Below are positions 23,634 to 36,779 of a stretch of DNA of 64,000 nt, one piece after another. The DNA is from Adiantum capillus-veneris (Eukaryota > Streptophyta > Polypodiopsida > Polypodiales > Pteridaceae). The notes beneath the pieces were generated by a model that saw only the letters and a list, made by a program, of their open reading frames with translations, made no database searches and was not told the origin of the DNA. The stretch's first letter is position 1; each line of letters starts with the position of its first letter. The position numbers and the translations under genes are program-made. Where the stretch lies: contig CM043953.1 of NCBI GenBank assembly GCA_014529385.2, positions 94,461,342 to 94,525,341 on the forward strand, written 5' to 3'.

Positions 23634-25221
23634 TGTCATAATAATCAATATCTAATTCTCCTAAATGATTTTCTCATATTAAACTGATCATTTAATGTGG
23701 GGAAGTGCCAGGGGAGAAAAAGCTAGAATATTGGTTAAGCTAGGAGACCGGCCACAGTAGGGATCCAAAGGAGGGAATATAGGGATCCAAAGGGGGGGCC
23801 ATCTGCAAAAGAGCCATGTGCAACAATGGGCTAAAAAGACCCTAAGGTTCAGCCCATTAAGACTTCCAAAATGCTAAGGTTCCAAAATTCAAAGGTTGTG
23901 TCCAAAGGTCAACCCTAGGGGAAATTGGATGCTTTGTGTGTAACTAAAAAGTCTTTGCATATCCCTACATGGGAGGGGGCGAGCCCTTCTTCTAGGGGAT
24001 GAGAGAGAAAGTCACACACACACACAGTCTCCCTTTACACAAAGGGAATTACGGACACATGTCAGCTCCCTAGCCCAGATGCCCACAAGGTGTGCCCAAT
24101 TCCTATTGGATGTCCTTGGAGGTGGACCAATGAGAATTAGGCTAGAGTAAATCTAGTTTAATTAATTTGAAAACACTTAATAAAAGAAACAATGAGAATT
24201 AAGTCTCCTAGAAGACTATTGGACAGTCTCCCAAGGGGTCCAATGAGCATTCAGGAGCCCAATGGCTTGTCTGATTCCTATTGGCCAAGAGGCAAAGGGG
24301 TCCAATGAGAGTTTAGTTTAATTATTAAATTACCTAAATCTCTCACAAAAGGGGAAAGGGGGACACATGTCAGAAGGCTATCACTTATGCTGCTTAATAG
24401 CCATTGCCTTGACTTGGGGAGGTCCAATGGGGAGCCTACAAGAGCAAATAGCAAGAGGGCTCGCCCAAGAGAGAGAGGGGGCTGATTTTTGCAAGGCATT
24501 ATCGCACACACACACTGACACAATCTCATGGTTGAAGAAAGAGAAGACTATCTCTTCCCAAGCTTTAATGGAGAGCTCATCACCTACTCCAAGCTTGTGA
24601 GATAGAATCCTACATCGACACACTCTTGGCTTGTGGATGCAAATCCAACCAAGAGCCAAGATTCAATGCATGCTCATCTCCTCTACCAAGCTAATTACTA
24701 AGCTAAAGCTATGCTAATATGAGTGATTATGTGAGGAGATGTACATCTTTCTCGTAAGATACTCCTTCTTCCTCTCAATCTACTCTCATACCCTGCTAGC
24801 TCTCACCATCTTCGAAGGTGTGTGAGGTCTTGGGTCTGAGAACGGGGATAATTAAATTTGTGTTTACTAACTGTTTTGCTTAGTGCATGAAGCTTTCATC
24901 TTCATTGCACTAGCTAGTCTTGAAGGAACACAAAGAATTGTATTGTACAATGTCTCTCTTGATGGGAAAAACCATAATACAAAGCCTTTTGGAGGGGGGG
25001 ACCGGCTCCATGCAAATCCGGTCCTCAACTGTTGTCAATAGCTTAATTTCTCTCTCTTTTGAAAGTATTGTTGATGCTATCTAACTAGGTGTTATGATTT
25101 TTGTTGCTCTCTCCACCCAAGCACTCTTATACTTCTCATTAGGAATCTATTCTAATGAAATGCCCACTATGTTCATGCTAATTTCTGCTACACATAAGTT
25201 TTTAGGCCATTAAATGTTACA
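23634..25221 (+). repeat. Chromovirus 3' LTR
   Basis: 1588 bp, near-identical to 16527-18087 but with a small extra block after 'GGAGGGAATATAGGGATCC'. The flanking bases TACAC compare with TAAAC on the left side. Confidence 0.95.
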
Positions 25222-25256
25222 TACACCAATACAATAAGGGATTTTTCTTAGCCCAG

Positions 25257-26926
<1,670 letters not shown>

Positions 26927-27106
26927 ACTTAGGGGGGTCACTTTCTAATTATGTGACTATCAAGTAAGTGCATCAGCAGGTGTTATTTGTTTTCATTCTT
27001 TCTCAAATTTTTATATACAAAATGGTACCATAAAACAAAATTGGGAAAAAAATTATAGATTGAGTATGAAAAGGGCCTATTTTTTTGTAAAAAACTCATA
27101 GAAGAA
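26927..27106 (+). repeat. Dispersed repeat, copy 1 of an inverted pair
   Basis: About 180 bp, from 'GGGGGGTCACTTTCTAATTA' to 'AAAAAACTCATAG'. It resembles the reverse complement of about 33018-33218, with shared stretches such as 'TTATGTGACTATCA' and 'ATTATAGATTGA'/'ATTACAGATTGA'. Confidence 0.7.
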
Positions 27107-27176
27107 GAATTTTCAAAATAGTCCTTGGATGCAGGCGATATAAACAATTTATACATAGTGATCCCCCCCCAACTCC

Positions 27177-27210
27177 CACACACACACACATGCACGCACA
27201 TACACACACA
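27177..27210. repeat. (CA)n-rich microsatellite
   Basis: Interrupted CA repeats, about 34 bp. Confidence 0.9.
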
Positions 27211-27291
27211 CCTCCAATCCCCCAAGGACTCCAAGTGTAGCTTAGATCCATTGGACGTTGGCAAGGCTCTCACCCACCCCTTGTGAGTTGA

Positions 27292-28100
27292 GTTATGGAG
27301 GCCCATGGGATAAAAACTATTCTTATTCTCATGTGGATTTGATCAGGGAAAATAGTTCAACTAGTATCTGTCTTTTCCTATTTTCCCTAAAGAGAATGCT
27401 TTCTTGGCATGAGTAGATGATTTCAAAAGGTTTTGTAGTGGCTTCCTTTTGGAATTTTGTTTTCAAGATGTGGGGTGCAATCACACCCAAGTTATGGAGG
27501 TCCAAGAGGTATAGATTCTTATTTTCATGCGGATCTAATAAAGGAAAATACTCTAATTTGTATTTATCTTTTTCAATTTTACCTAAAGAGAATGATTTCT
27601 TAGCACTAGTAGATGCTTTCAAAAGGTTTTGTAGTAGCTTCCTTTTGGATTTCTTTTCAAGACATGGGGTGCAACCACACCTCTTGTGAGTTGAGTTATG
27701 GAACTCCATGGGATATAGATTCTTATTTTCATGTCTAGATCTAATAAGGCAAAATACTCTTACTATACCTATCTTTTATTATTTTTCCTAAAGAGAATGC
27801 TTTCTTGGCACTAGTAGATTCCTTCAAAAGATTTTGTAGTGTCTTCCTTTTGGGGGTTTTTTTTCAAGACATGGGGTGCAGCCACACCCCTTGTGAGTTA
27901 ATTTATGGAGGTCTACAAGGTATAGATGCTTATTTTCATGTGGATATGATAAGGGAAAATACTCTAACTAATATTTGTTTTTTTCTATTTTCCCTAAAGA
28001 AAATACTTTCTTGGCACTAGTAGATCCTACTCACCCCCTGTTGATAAGGGAAAATATTCACTAGTATCTTTCTTTTGCTATTTTTTCTAAAGAGAATTCT
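27292..28100 (+). repeat. Tandem array of about 200-bp units, four full and one partial
   Basis: Units begin near 27292, 27491, 27692 and 27902 with 'TTATGGAGGYCCANNNGGTATAG'-like starts. Each contains 'CTTATTTTCATG', 'CCTAAAGAGAATGCTTTCTTGG', 'TTTCAAAAGGTTTTGTAGT' and 'CAAGACATGGGGTGCA' in the same order. A shortened unit follows at about 28019-28100. The spacing is 199, 201 and 210 bp. The units are diverged and non-coding, so the array is old. Confidence 0.85.
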
Positions 28101-29203
28101 CTCATGCGCCCCATCTCAAACAAAAAAAAGGCCCTTGACACCACTTGTGCCTTGTACGGCTAATCCATGTTCACAAGTATACTCACCTATTTCCAATGTC
28201 TTTCATTGTGTAATGAAGTGCTGGAACTAATTTACTAAACTTTCTTTATTGTGATTGTTTTAAAGGCTAGGACCATGGACTCAATGTCACATTCCAAAAT
28301 GAAACGTTGCATGGATGGGGAATTCAACACCCCCCTCCCCCCTCTCTACAAAGTTTGGTTTCAAATGGAATTTAGTATGACGGTCTTGTGTTGCACCATA
28401 GCCTTAATATTGCTACAGACCTTAGGTAGGGGGAGGATCAACTACTATTTTGGTGTGGCACAAGATCGTTGGTTTGGTATCAAACTATAGGAAACTTTGC
28501 AAGGGTGGGGAGCACACCACGCCTATGGGAGAAATATGGCTATCATTCACTAACAATGACTCAATGATCCATTGCATTACAATATAAAGCTAAAAAGTAG
28601 TATCCAAACAACCATATTATGAGCATCATTATGTAAGCATCACCATGGACCATTCAAATTAATAACATACAACACTAGTGACATTCCGAAAAATACATTG
28701 CTTCTCTTCGCACCAACTCTAAGAATTTCACCATCAATTTCTGTGGGAAAGACACAATCATCCAGCATGTAGCTATGGTACGTTGGAAAAAACCTCTCTA
28801 AAATGTTCTCCCCACTCTCTCTATTGTAGCTCTACATAACATGAATGACACAATGACAAACACACATTGTAAGATTAAGCACCTAATTGAATACGCAAAT
28901 TGAAAATATGACATTACTAGACCAAGAAAGAATCTTGCCATAAAAGAATTGGAACAAAATCGAGAACAAAAGAAATCTGCAAGGATCTCCCCTTGCATCT
29001 CCAAAGAACTCCCCTATGTGCTCTCCTTTGCTTTAGAATAAAATTTTCAAAAAAACACATCTCCACCTTTATCATTAAGACCTCCATAAGAGATTAAGGA
29101 TGTTTAAAACAATTAACACATGAGCAAAAATCTTATTGAATACACTTTAAATCACTTTTCCAAAGCACCGTTTCTCATTATTACTTAGTGTATAATAGGT
29201 ATT
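28101..29203. other. Intergenic; no gene seen
   Basis: AT-rich, no recognised coding or mobile-element signature. Confidence 0.5.
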
Positions 29204-29422
29204 TGAGCTCTCTAGTCATCCGCTTGTAAGCGGATGATCAGAGAGCTCAACAACTTTTATGTTTTATGTAATTGTGAGATGATAATTTAAAATAGACAAC
29301 AAAACTAATCTACCTCTCAAGGCTCCATTAAATACACTTTAAATCAATTTCTCTTTTTTTTTGGTCTAGTAGGTGTTTGAGCTCTCTAATCATCCTCGTG
29401 CAAGCGGATGAACAGAGAGCTC
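29204..29422. repeat. Tandem pair of palindromic hairpin units
   Basis: Two hairpins, at 29204-29249 and 29379-29422, lie 175 bp apart in a duplicated segment. Each has arms TGAGCTCTCTA and TAGAGAGCTCA-like around a core TCATCCGC and GCGGATGA with a 6-bp loop. The first hairpin pairs about 21 of 22 arm positions. Shared flanking words include 'CTCAACAACTYTTATG' and 'CCATTAAATACACT'. Further relatives occur at 29742, 32255 and 33.8-34.9 kb. Confidence 0.8.
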
Positions 29423-29741
29423 AACAACTCTTATGTTGTATTCAATTTTGACACAATGATTGAAAGTAGGTAACAAAACTCATCTATTTTTCAAGGCGCC
29501 ATTAAATACACTGTAAAAACCATATAATCAAAACAATCAAGACATAGAGATTTTTCAACACCAAAAAAATATTCTAAGTATTAAAAAAATAGAAAATTGA
29601 ACAAAGTTTCCTTTATTTTAGCAAAAAACTTTCAAAACAACCCACTCTACCTTCATTGGACAGAAAAAAGGCAACCCAAAATTTTATCAAATATATATTT
29701 TTTGAATAAATCACTAAAAAAGTAGAGAAATAGATCTCCAA

Positions 29742-29763
29742 TCATCCGCATGTACGCAAATGA
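29742..29763. repeat. Single palindromic hairpin, same core family
   Basis: TCATCCGC on the left and GCAAATGA on the right around ATGTAC, with outer arms CTCC and GGAG. Confidence 0.65.
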
Positions 29764-29817
29764 TCAAGGAGTTTTGACAAATGTCTACGATTTTGACAAA
29801 TGTTCCGCCTCAAAGGC

Positions 29818-30219
29818 TAGGGTAAAACCCCCAACTTAAGGACACCGCAGTTGGGGGCCAAATATGAGATGTGTTGATGGCTTATTTCCTGCCTTGAGGA
29901 GTGTGTATGGTAGCTCCCATGTATGACACCCTCACATGACCCGTTTCGATGAAGAATGCAACGAGCGTGCAAGGCATTTGCAAAATGCTTTTGCAATAAA
30001 CGTACACATGTGTTTCTAGACACACCCAAGGGGTGAACCATGACAAAATTCCAACAAGGCTTGAACTCGATCCGGATAGCTTAAAAGTCTCGATGCACAC
30101 AATGTGTTAGCTAACGCTTGTGGGCTGTTGGACCACTAATGGCACAGGCTATCTCTTTTTATTGGGCGCCCCGACAGTCCTGTGAAAGGGGGGTGTCCCG
30201 ATATTGGGGGTTTTACCTA
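29818..30219. mobile_element. MITE-like element with terminal inverted repeats, about 400 bp
   Basis: The left end GGTAAAACCCCCAACTTAAG (29821 on) and the reverse complement of the right end, GGTAAAACCCCCAATATCGG (ending 30217), agree over at least 22 of 26 positions including the following GGACACC. TA dinucleotides flank both ends and may be the target duplication. There is no transposase, so it would be non-autonomous. Part of the interior on the minus strand has a Pol III box-B-like 'GGATCGAGTTCAAGCC', so a tRNA-derived SINE inside or instead is an alternative. Confidence 0.6.
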
Positions 30220-30261
30220 CCTAGGCAAACAAGATAGTCACTAATCTACCAATGGTGGTAC

Positions 30262-30264
<3 letters not shown>

Positions 30265-30305
<41 letters not shown>

Positions 30306-30307
30306 TG

Positions 30308-30392
<85 letters not shown>
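30265..30392. repeat. Compound (GT)n(GA)n microsatellite
   Basis: About 100 bp of GT with a short interruption at about 30301-30311, followed by 28 bp of GA. Confidence 0.97.
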
Positions 30393-30395
<3 letters not shown>

Positions 30396-30843
30396 GCTTA
30401 CACAAACTCAGAGAAAGAGAGAGAAGTGTCATATAGCCTGTAATGAATATGTCTAGATTGATCACCTTCCGATCATAGAGCCAGAAAGGTGTGCTTCAGG
30501 GGAAGACCGTCCGGCCATAGTGCCTGGACGATCGAACCTATGTGGATAGGCAGGCCACAGTATAACTAAGAGTCTAGGGATGATGGGCATTCATTCTCTC
30601 ATTGGCTAGATGGTGAGCATAATGACCTAACCTCTAGTGGTAGCATGCCCATAGTAGAATTACTCAGACGTAACATTGGTATCAGATATTTTGGTCGCAT
30701 TCCACGTGTGAATGGGCCAGCTACTACTTTAATACACCCAATTATTGTGTTGAGGATAGGGGGAATCTGCCTAGGAAGACGAAGCTAAAGAGGGGAGAAG
30801 CATCATAGCACGAAGGGAGAAGTCTTTTGATCGGACACTCAAG

Positions 30844-30886
<43 letters not shown>

Positions 30887-32078
30887 CTGCTTGTCGTTGG
30901 CACACCCACTGCTCTGCTCATCTCCCTTCACTGTCAAGTGTCGGCCTCCATGGCCACCTCCTTGTTCGCACCAGCGTTTGAAGGTTTTTGCCACCCGTCA
31001 CCCTGGATGCCTGTAACACCCTGCAACACTGCCGTCCTTCCCTACAAAGTGCCCAACTATCATCTGCTACCATGCTATCTTTGCACTGCCTTGTGCGTCC
31101 TACTACAATTGCTAAAGGAGATCACCACTGCCCCGTAGGTGTTTGCAGCCTTCCACCAACCTCCACCATTCGTTGATGGCTGCTAGTGCCGTCCAATTAC
31201 TGCTACCCACCACCATCGCTCACCTATGCAGATACGCATGAAACATGGCGAGAAACTGGGAAAAATATGGCAGAGTTTCTTCTAAAAACTGAGTAAAAAA
31301 CTTAAAAAATCTCACCAACATCGCATAAAGCATAGACACACACTCAGTGTCTCAGTTGTCTATAAAATCATGTTATAATTCCTTAGTTTATGGCTATGTT
31401 CAATAAGATTTCTATGTAAAAATTATACACGACTTCCATCAATTTCATAGATTTCTATTGATTCTTGATATGCCTTTGTAGCTGTAGGCTTGATTGTAGT
31501 TCCAACAAAGGAATTTGCTACTTGTCACCATCCAAGAAATAAAGACAAGAACACTCTAAGTACTCTTGCAAATAGTTTCTTGGGAAGACAGGTATACATG
31601 ACCCCTTCCCTTTGTTATCAGTGTTGAAAATACTTGAAAAATACTACCATCCTTTGGCAGATAGAACTCAAAGTGTAATGCACATTATGAATACATCTTA
31701 AGTCCGTGCTCTTGGCCCTCCCTTTTTTAAAACCAAAAAGTAGCCTAAGTGTTGTCTTTTTTTTGAAATCGTGTTTTCCTCTTTTCCTCTGCATTCATTG
31801 CATTTCTCTCTTGCTCAATCAGAGGATGAGGACTATCCTAGCATGGGAGACACCCAACTATTTACATAGGTGAACATTGATGATGCTCTTCAAGGGTCGA
31901 TGAAATACTTTCTCAGACGACGCCTCGAAAACTGATGATGATGATTATTTTCATTTTTTACTTTAGTTCCTTTTTATTTTTATCTTGTACCCAAACATTG
32001 TATTACATCCACCAAGATTATATCAGTTTTATCTCATTGGTCATTTTGTCCTTTTGAAGACGTTTAATATAGCATTTC

Positions 32079-32082
<4 letters not shown>
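30393..32082. other. Intergenic; possible LTR-end remnant, no gene
   Basis: 'ACGTAACATTGGTATCAGAT' at about 30668-30687 looks like an LTR end followed by a primer-binding site, but no second LTR or gag was found. A (TC)n run lies at about 30847-30883. The 103-codon plus-strand frame starting in that run has no recognisable domain. Confidence 0.4.

Positions 32083-32151
<69 letters not shown>
32083..32151. repeat. (TC)n microsatellite
   Basis: About 69 bp of TC repeats. A (GA)n run at about 32337-32372 lies 190 bp further right, and a palindromic core (TCATCCGC then GCGGACCA) sits between them at 32255-32276. Confidence 0.95.
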
Positions 32152-32155
<4 letters not shown>

Positions 32156-32334
32156 TTGCAAAAAAAACGCATGGCCGATATAACATTTTGTTTCATTTCA
32201 TTTCTCTCTATCTCTCTCTGCTTGCAAACAAAGGGTAGGGCCAAGAGCCCCCCATCATCCGCGCGCCCGCGGACCATGGGAGCTTTTGGCCGTCACCTTT
32301 TTTCACAAACAAATAAGTGGAGATAGGGGGGGGG

Positions 32335-32378
<44 letters not shown>

Positions 32379-32399
32379 TACGGCTCAGCAGATTTTTAT

Positions 32400-32990
32400 C
32401 TTGTCACTACTCTGCTTTAGAGTATGATATGGACTCAAGAACAGACATGCTTGCAGCAGCTAACTCTCCCAAGCCTCAAATGGATTAGTTATCCATTTTG
32501 AAATGATGTCATAGGGTAAAAATGGATCCTCTACCCGGTAAGAAACATAGACAATGACTAAGGATTTATCTTCTCTACCTCATAGTCGAGGACGACTATG
32601 ATTTCAAGAGAGACGGAATTTCATACAATCTAACAACTAACAAACCCAAATTATTTTTCCCTATTAAATTGATCATTTAATGTGGTAGAAAAAAAGTGAA
32701 CAAGAGTTAGAATATAGACATGTGCTTTGAGATTTATCTCAGCATGAGACCAAAGGCAATGGGTCCAAGTGGGAGATGGTCTAGCAAAGAGCAATGCCAG
32801 CAAATGGAGCTTAAACGACCTTAGGGTTAGCTTCATTAAATACCTCCAAAGGTTAATGTTAAGATTCCTTAAACCTAGGACCTTAAACAAGCTAAGGTTG
32901 AGATTGAGGTGGGAACCCGGCCCAAGCTTGAGGTGCTTGTCTTCATGCTTGCTGACTAAGGTGCTAGAGGTGCTTTTTGTTGTTCTCGAG
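32400..32990 (+). mobile_element. Fragment of an LTR element related to the 16.5-25.2 kb chromovirus
   Basis: About 32400-32626 parallels 23400-23633 ('CAGACATGCTTGC', 'CATAGTCGAGGACGACTATG', 'ATTTCAAGAGAGA'). About 32627-32990 parallels the start of the LTR ('TTGATCATTTAATGTGG', 'GACCTTAGGGTT'-like). It is clearly diverged and lacks an internal region and a second LTR. It is a truncated 3' end of a sister family. Confidence 0.75.
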
Positions 32991-33017
32991 GGACGGGGGG
33001 GTCATCACGTGCGTTCA

Positions 33018-33218
33018 AGCACTATTTTTAAAACTCCTTATCTATGAAATTTCAGCAAAAATAAAATACGCCCTTTTCCAATTCAATCTGTAATTTTTTT
33101 TCGAATTCCATTTCACGATACCCTTTTGTATGTAAAAATGTGAGAAAAAAGAAAATTTAATCATCCCTTCTATTGTACTCACGTGATAGTCACATAATCA
33201 TTAAGTGAGCCCCCCAAG
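33018..33218 (-). repeat. Dispersed repeat, copy 2 of an inverted pair
   Basis: The reverse complement resembles 26927-27106 over about 180-200 bp. No target duplication was identified. Confidence 0.65.
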
Positions 33219-33879
33219 TCGTGCTTGCTGACTAAGGTGCTTGTCATGCCTTATAGAGGACTTTATAGAGGAGGAAAATATGGCATTCTGTTGTTCTATG
33301 CAGAGGCCAAATTATCCAATGTCTATGCAGGCTACTTATGCTAAGGAGAAATTGACTGATTTTAATTTGCCTGTGGAGAGAGAGAGAGAGAGAGAAGGCA
33401 AAGAAAGAAGGATTCTCTTGGGAAAACAAGATCAACAATGGGAGGTAGACCACTATGGGGAACTTGGTCCACGGATCTAATGCTGCTAATCTTATATGTA
33501 GCATGCACAATTACCGACCATGCACAGCTGCGATTGCAGAGGCGGACGAAGGCGCATGAATTTATATCAATGCCATCTCACAATGTAAAGATGAAACCTG
33601 AATCCACAACAGCATCCATCAAACTATAGCAGTAGCTATAAAGACCTGTAACTGTCAACTTCGAGGCCTCTAGGCCCCTGGCCGTGTCCGTTTTTGTGTC
33701 CGTGGAACAATAGCTGGTGGCAGAGCATACTCTTGAGGAGGCAATGAATTATGCGCGGAGGTATGCCCTGCTTTTGTCTCTATTGATCATATCCTACAAT
33801 CGAGGTGTGGCCCTTCAGGCACGGCTGTCTATTTTGAGATGCACAAGAGCAGTCTGATCGCACGCGGACGACCAGTGAG

Positions 33880-36060
33880 CTCCACACTGTCAAGTATGTA
33901 TATTGAACCTCATAAAAGCATGTATATTGAACCCCATGAAAGCGGCTTCCTGCTTGAAATGTCATCACTTAGAATGCACTGATTGTAGCTAGAGGGCCTG
34001 TGTGATTTCCACTGCACCTTGAAATGCTTTTGGTTTGGTTGATATGCACAATTCTTGAAGGGCACCCTGTCATCTCATTCATTGTAGGCTATGTCGAACT
34101 AGCAAGAAAACCCAAGGTTATCTCAACTAGATGCAAAGGGAATACTTTTCTCCAAATGCAAAGGGAGTGCATCTAGACTAGCACCCTGATTGTCCGCGTG
34201 CACGCAGACGACTGACGAGCTCCACAGCAATGGGTTACTCATGAAATATGTATATGTAGGTAGCACATTGTTGAGTGTGTACTCTTACAAAAGTCGCTTC
34301 CTTCCCAGAATGTCAGCACTTGGAATGCATTGATTGTAGGATATGTCCAACATGGCTCTGGAAAGGAAGCTCTAGGCTCTTTCAACTAGAGGGAAAGACG
34401 ACCTCCACAAGACTTGCAACATGGGTTCAAAAGCAACCTGATCATCCGCATGCACGAGGATGACCAGTGAGCTCCACAACAGTCGGTTACTTCAGAAATA
34501 TGCATATTTAGGTAGTACATTGTTGAGTCAAATGTAGTATCCTCATGAAATTCCTGTAATGTCATCACTTGGAATGTGTTGATTGCAGAGTATATCGAGC
34601 ATGGTTGTGGAAGTGAAGCGCTGTGCTGTTTTCATCAGACCTTGAAGGCTTGTGTCCTTATGCAAGATATTGGCTTAGTGATGCTTTGGCCAAATGTGGT
34701 GCCCAATCGGAAGCATGAATAGTTCTTGATGGGCATCCTCTCCAAGTTGTCATCTCATTGATGGTAGGGTATGCCCAGCATGGCTTTGGCAAGGAAGCTC
34801 AAGGATGATTCAACTAGATGCAAAGGGAATGCCTTTCTCCAACTGCAAAGGGAGTGTGTGTAGACGACCAACAAAAGCTTGGAACATGTGCTTAAAATCA
34901 GCCTAATCATTCGTGCGCGCGGACGGCCAACGAGCTCCACAATAGTGTGTTATTTATGAAAGATTCATATTTAGGGAGTACATTGCTGGTCGTGTATATC
35001 AAATGTAATATTCTCATGAAAGCCGTTTCTTGCCAAGAATGTCATCACTTGGAATGTGTTGATGGCAAGGTATACTCAACGTGGTTGTGGCAAGGAATCT
35101 CTGTGATACTTTCACCGGATTCCATCTCATTGATTATAGGATATGCTCAACATGGCTTTGGCAATGATCTCTAGGATGTTTCAACTAGATGCAAAGGGAA
35201 GGCCTTTCTCCACATGCTCACCTATGCTTGCAACTTGAGGAGCTATGACCTTATGAAAGACCTTCATATAGGTGAGAGACTTCACAATGAGACTGGAGAT
35301 CAGTCTAATGATGAAAGATGTCATTCTTCATTATGCTTTGATCTATATGTACATGCCATGTGTAGTTCCCTTACAACAGCACAAGAAGTCTTGATGGATA
35401 TCCACTTTGGGATGTCATCTCTCTTGGCCTTTCTATTGATGCAATCAACAATGCTAGCATCCTCAGGGACTGTTGGAGAGACACGTCGAGCTTGGAAATG
35501 TTTATGTGGATGTGCATGCAAAGAGAAGATCTTTCTAGAAAACGCAATGATGTATACTGTACCATGAAGACCTATGGCCTTACACGACCTTTATATGGGT
35601 GAGAGAATTCACAATGAGATTGCTAGTTAGTGGAGGATGAATAAATTTGTTGTGCTTGGCAGTGCTTTGGTTGATATGTATAGAAAATGTCACGCCCTTA
35701 TGAAAGTAAAAAAGTTCTTGATGAGATTTTTGTCTGAAATGTTGTCTCTTGAAACATGTTGATACAAGATATACCAAACATGGCTGCGCAATTCTTAGTG
35801 CAATTGTTCATTGGATGCAAATGGCTGGAAGGATGCACTCACCTATGCTCCCCTTTTAAAGGTCTGTGGACTTGCACAAGAAGTTGACATGGACGAGAGA
35901 ATTCATGATGAGATTTCTTGTTAGGGGTTGTTAGAGAAAGATGTCATTCTTGGAAAGGATTTGTTTGTATGTATGCCAAGTGTGGTGCCCCCACAAAGTC
36001 CTTGATTGGCATTCTCTTGCAACCAATAAGTTGGTTGCAAGAGATGACATACCAAAGGCT
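33880..36060 (+). pseudogene. Decayed PPR (PLS-type) protein array
   Basis: Short plus-strand frames carry recognisable pentatricopeptide-repeat sequence. Examples are 'NVITWNVLIAEYIEHGCGSE' (about 34558), 'IIGYAQHGFGND' (about 35130), 'YLGSTLLVVYIKCN' (about 34965), and 'DLHIGERLHNETG' followed by 'AQEVLMDIHFGMSSL' (35250-35420). PLS-type PPR proteins bind organellar RNA, often for editing. Here frames change every 50-100 codons and stops are frequent, so it is a fossil. Internal segments are repeated several times, each with a palindromic core before 'GAGCTCCAC'. No E or DYW domain could be read. Confidence 0.7.
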
Positions 36061-36517
36061 GCAAGCAAGGGATGGTGGTACAACATTGGTTGTATTTGAC
36101 ACCACCTAGGCTTGGTGGGTGTGGTAAGGAGAATCAGACCCAAGTAAAAGATGCAAAATTGAACAAAAAGGAGAAACAATAAAATCAATTTCTTGGAGGC
36201 TTTATAATTTACTCTACTTTATTCTTTTTTCCCAAAACGGGTTATAACAGATAAACGACGTGGGTGCAAGAAGTGGGGAAGTAGATTCGGCTGGCTCTCT
36301 CCCCGGGGCGGTCACTTTTTAGAATGTGTATGATATCACGTGAGTTAACCGGAGAGGATTATTAAAAGACCAAAATGTATAAAAATGTATACATACAGAG
36401 GGGGGTGGGGGTTTTTAAAATAGGCTCACGGTGTAAGTATAGTATGTATATTGGTGTATTATTAATTACCTCTTGAACGCACGTGATATAGGGGTCTTTT
36501 GATAAGTGACTGCCCCG

Positions 36518-36766
<249 letters not shown>

Positions 36767-36779
36767 CCACCATACATTC

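Larger units (their letters stand above)
16527..25221 (+). mobile_element. Ty3/gypsy chromovirus with its pol region inverted
   Basis: LTRs of 1561 and 1588 bp (TGTCATAAT to ATGTTACA) enclose 5.5 kb. The flanks are TAAAC (left) and TACAC (right), consistent with a 5-bp duplication carrying one mutation. The primer site, gag, chromodomain, purine tract and LTRs are all plus-strand. The stretch 19957-22993, which holds the rest of the zinc knuckle, protease, RT, RNase H and integrase, is minus-strand. The knuckle is cut at the left breakpoint and resumes at the right one, so this is one element with an internal inversion. The chromodomain places it among chromoviruses. Confidence 0.93.

Noticed and set aside
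16527-25221. Two separate gypsy elements in opposite orientation
   Set aside because: Only one LTR pair exists, and the single zinc knuckle and integrase are each cut at the two breakpoints, which fits one inverted element.
30040-30130. tRNA gene on the minus strand
   Set aside because: Only a box-B-like sequence is present; no cloverleaf, anticodon arm or acceptor pairing could be drawn.
30668-30690. LTR boundary with primer-binding site
   Set aside because: It matches 'ACA TTGGTATCAGAT' but has no partner LTR, gag or duplication, so it is kept only as a note in the intergenic entry.
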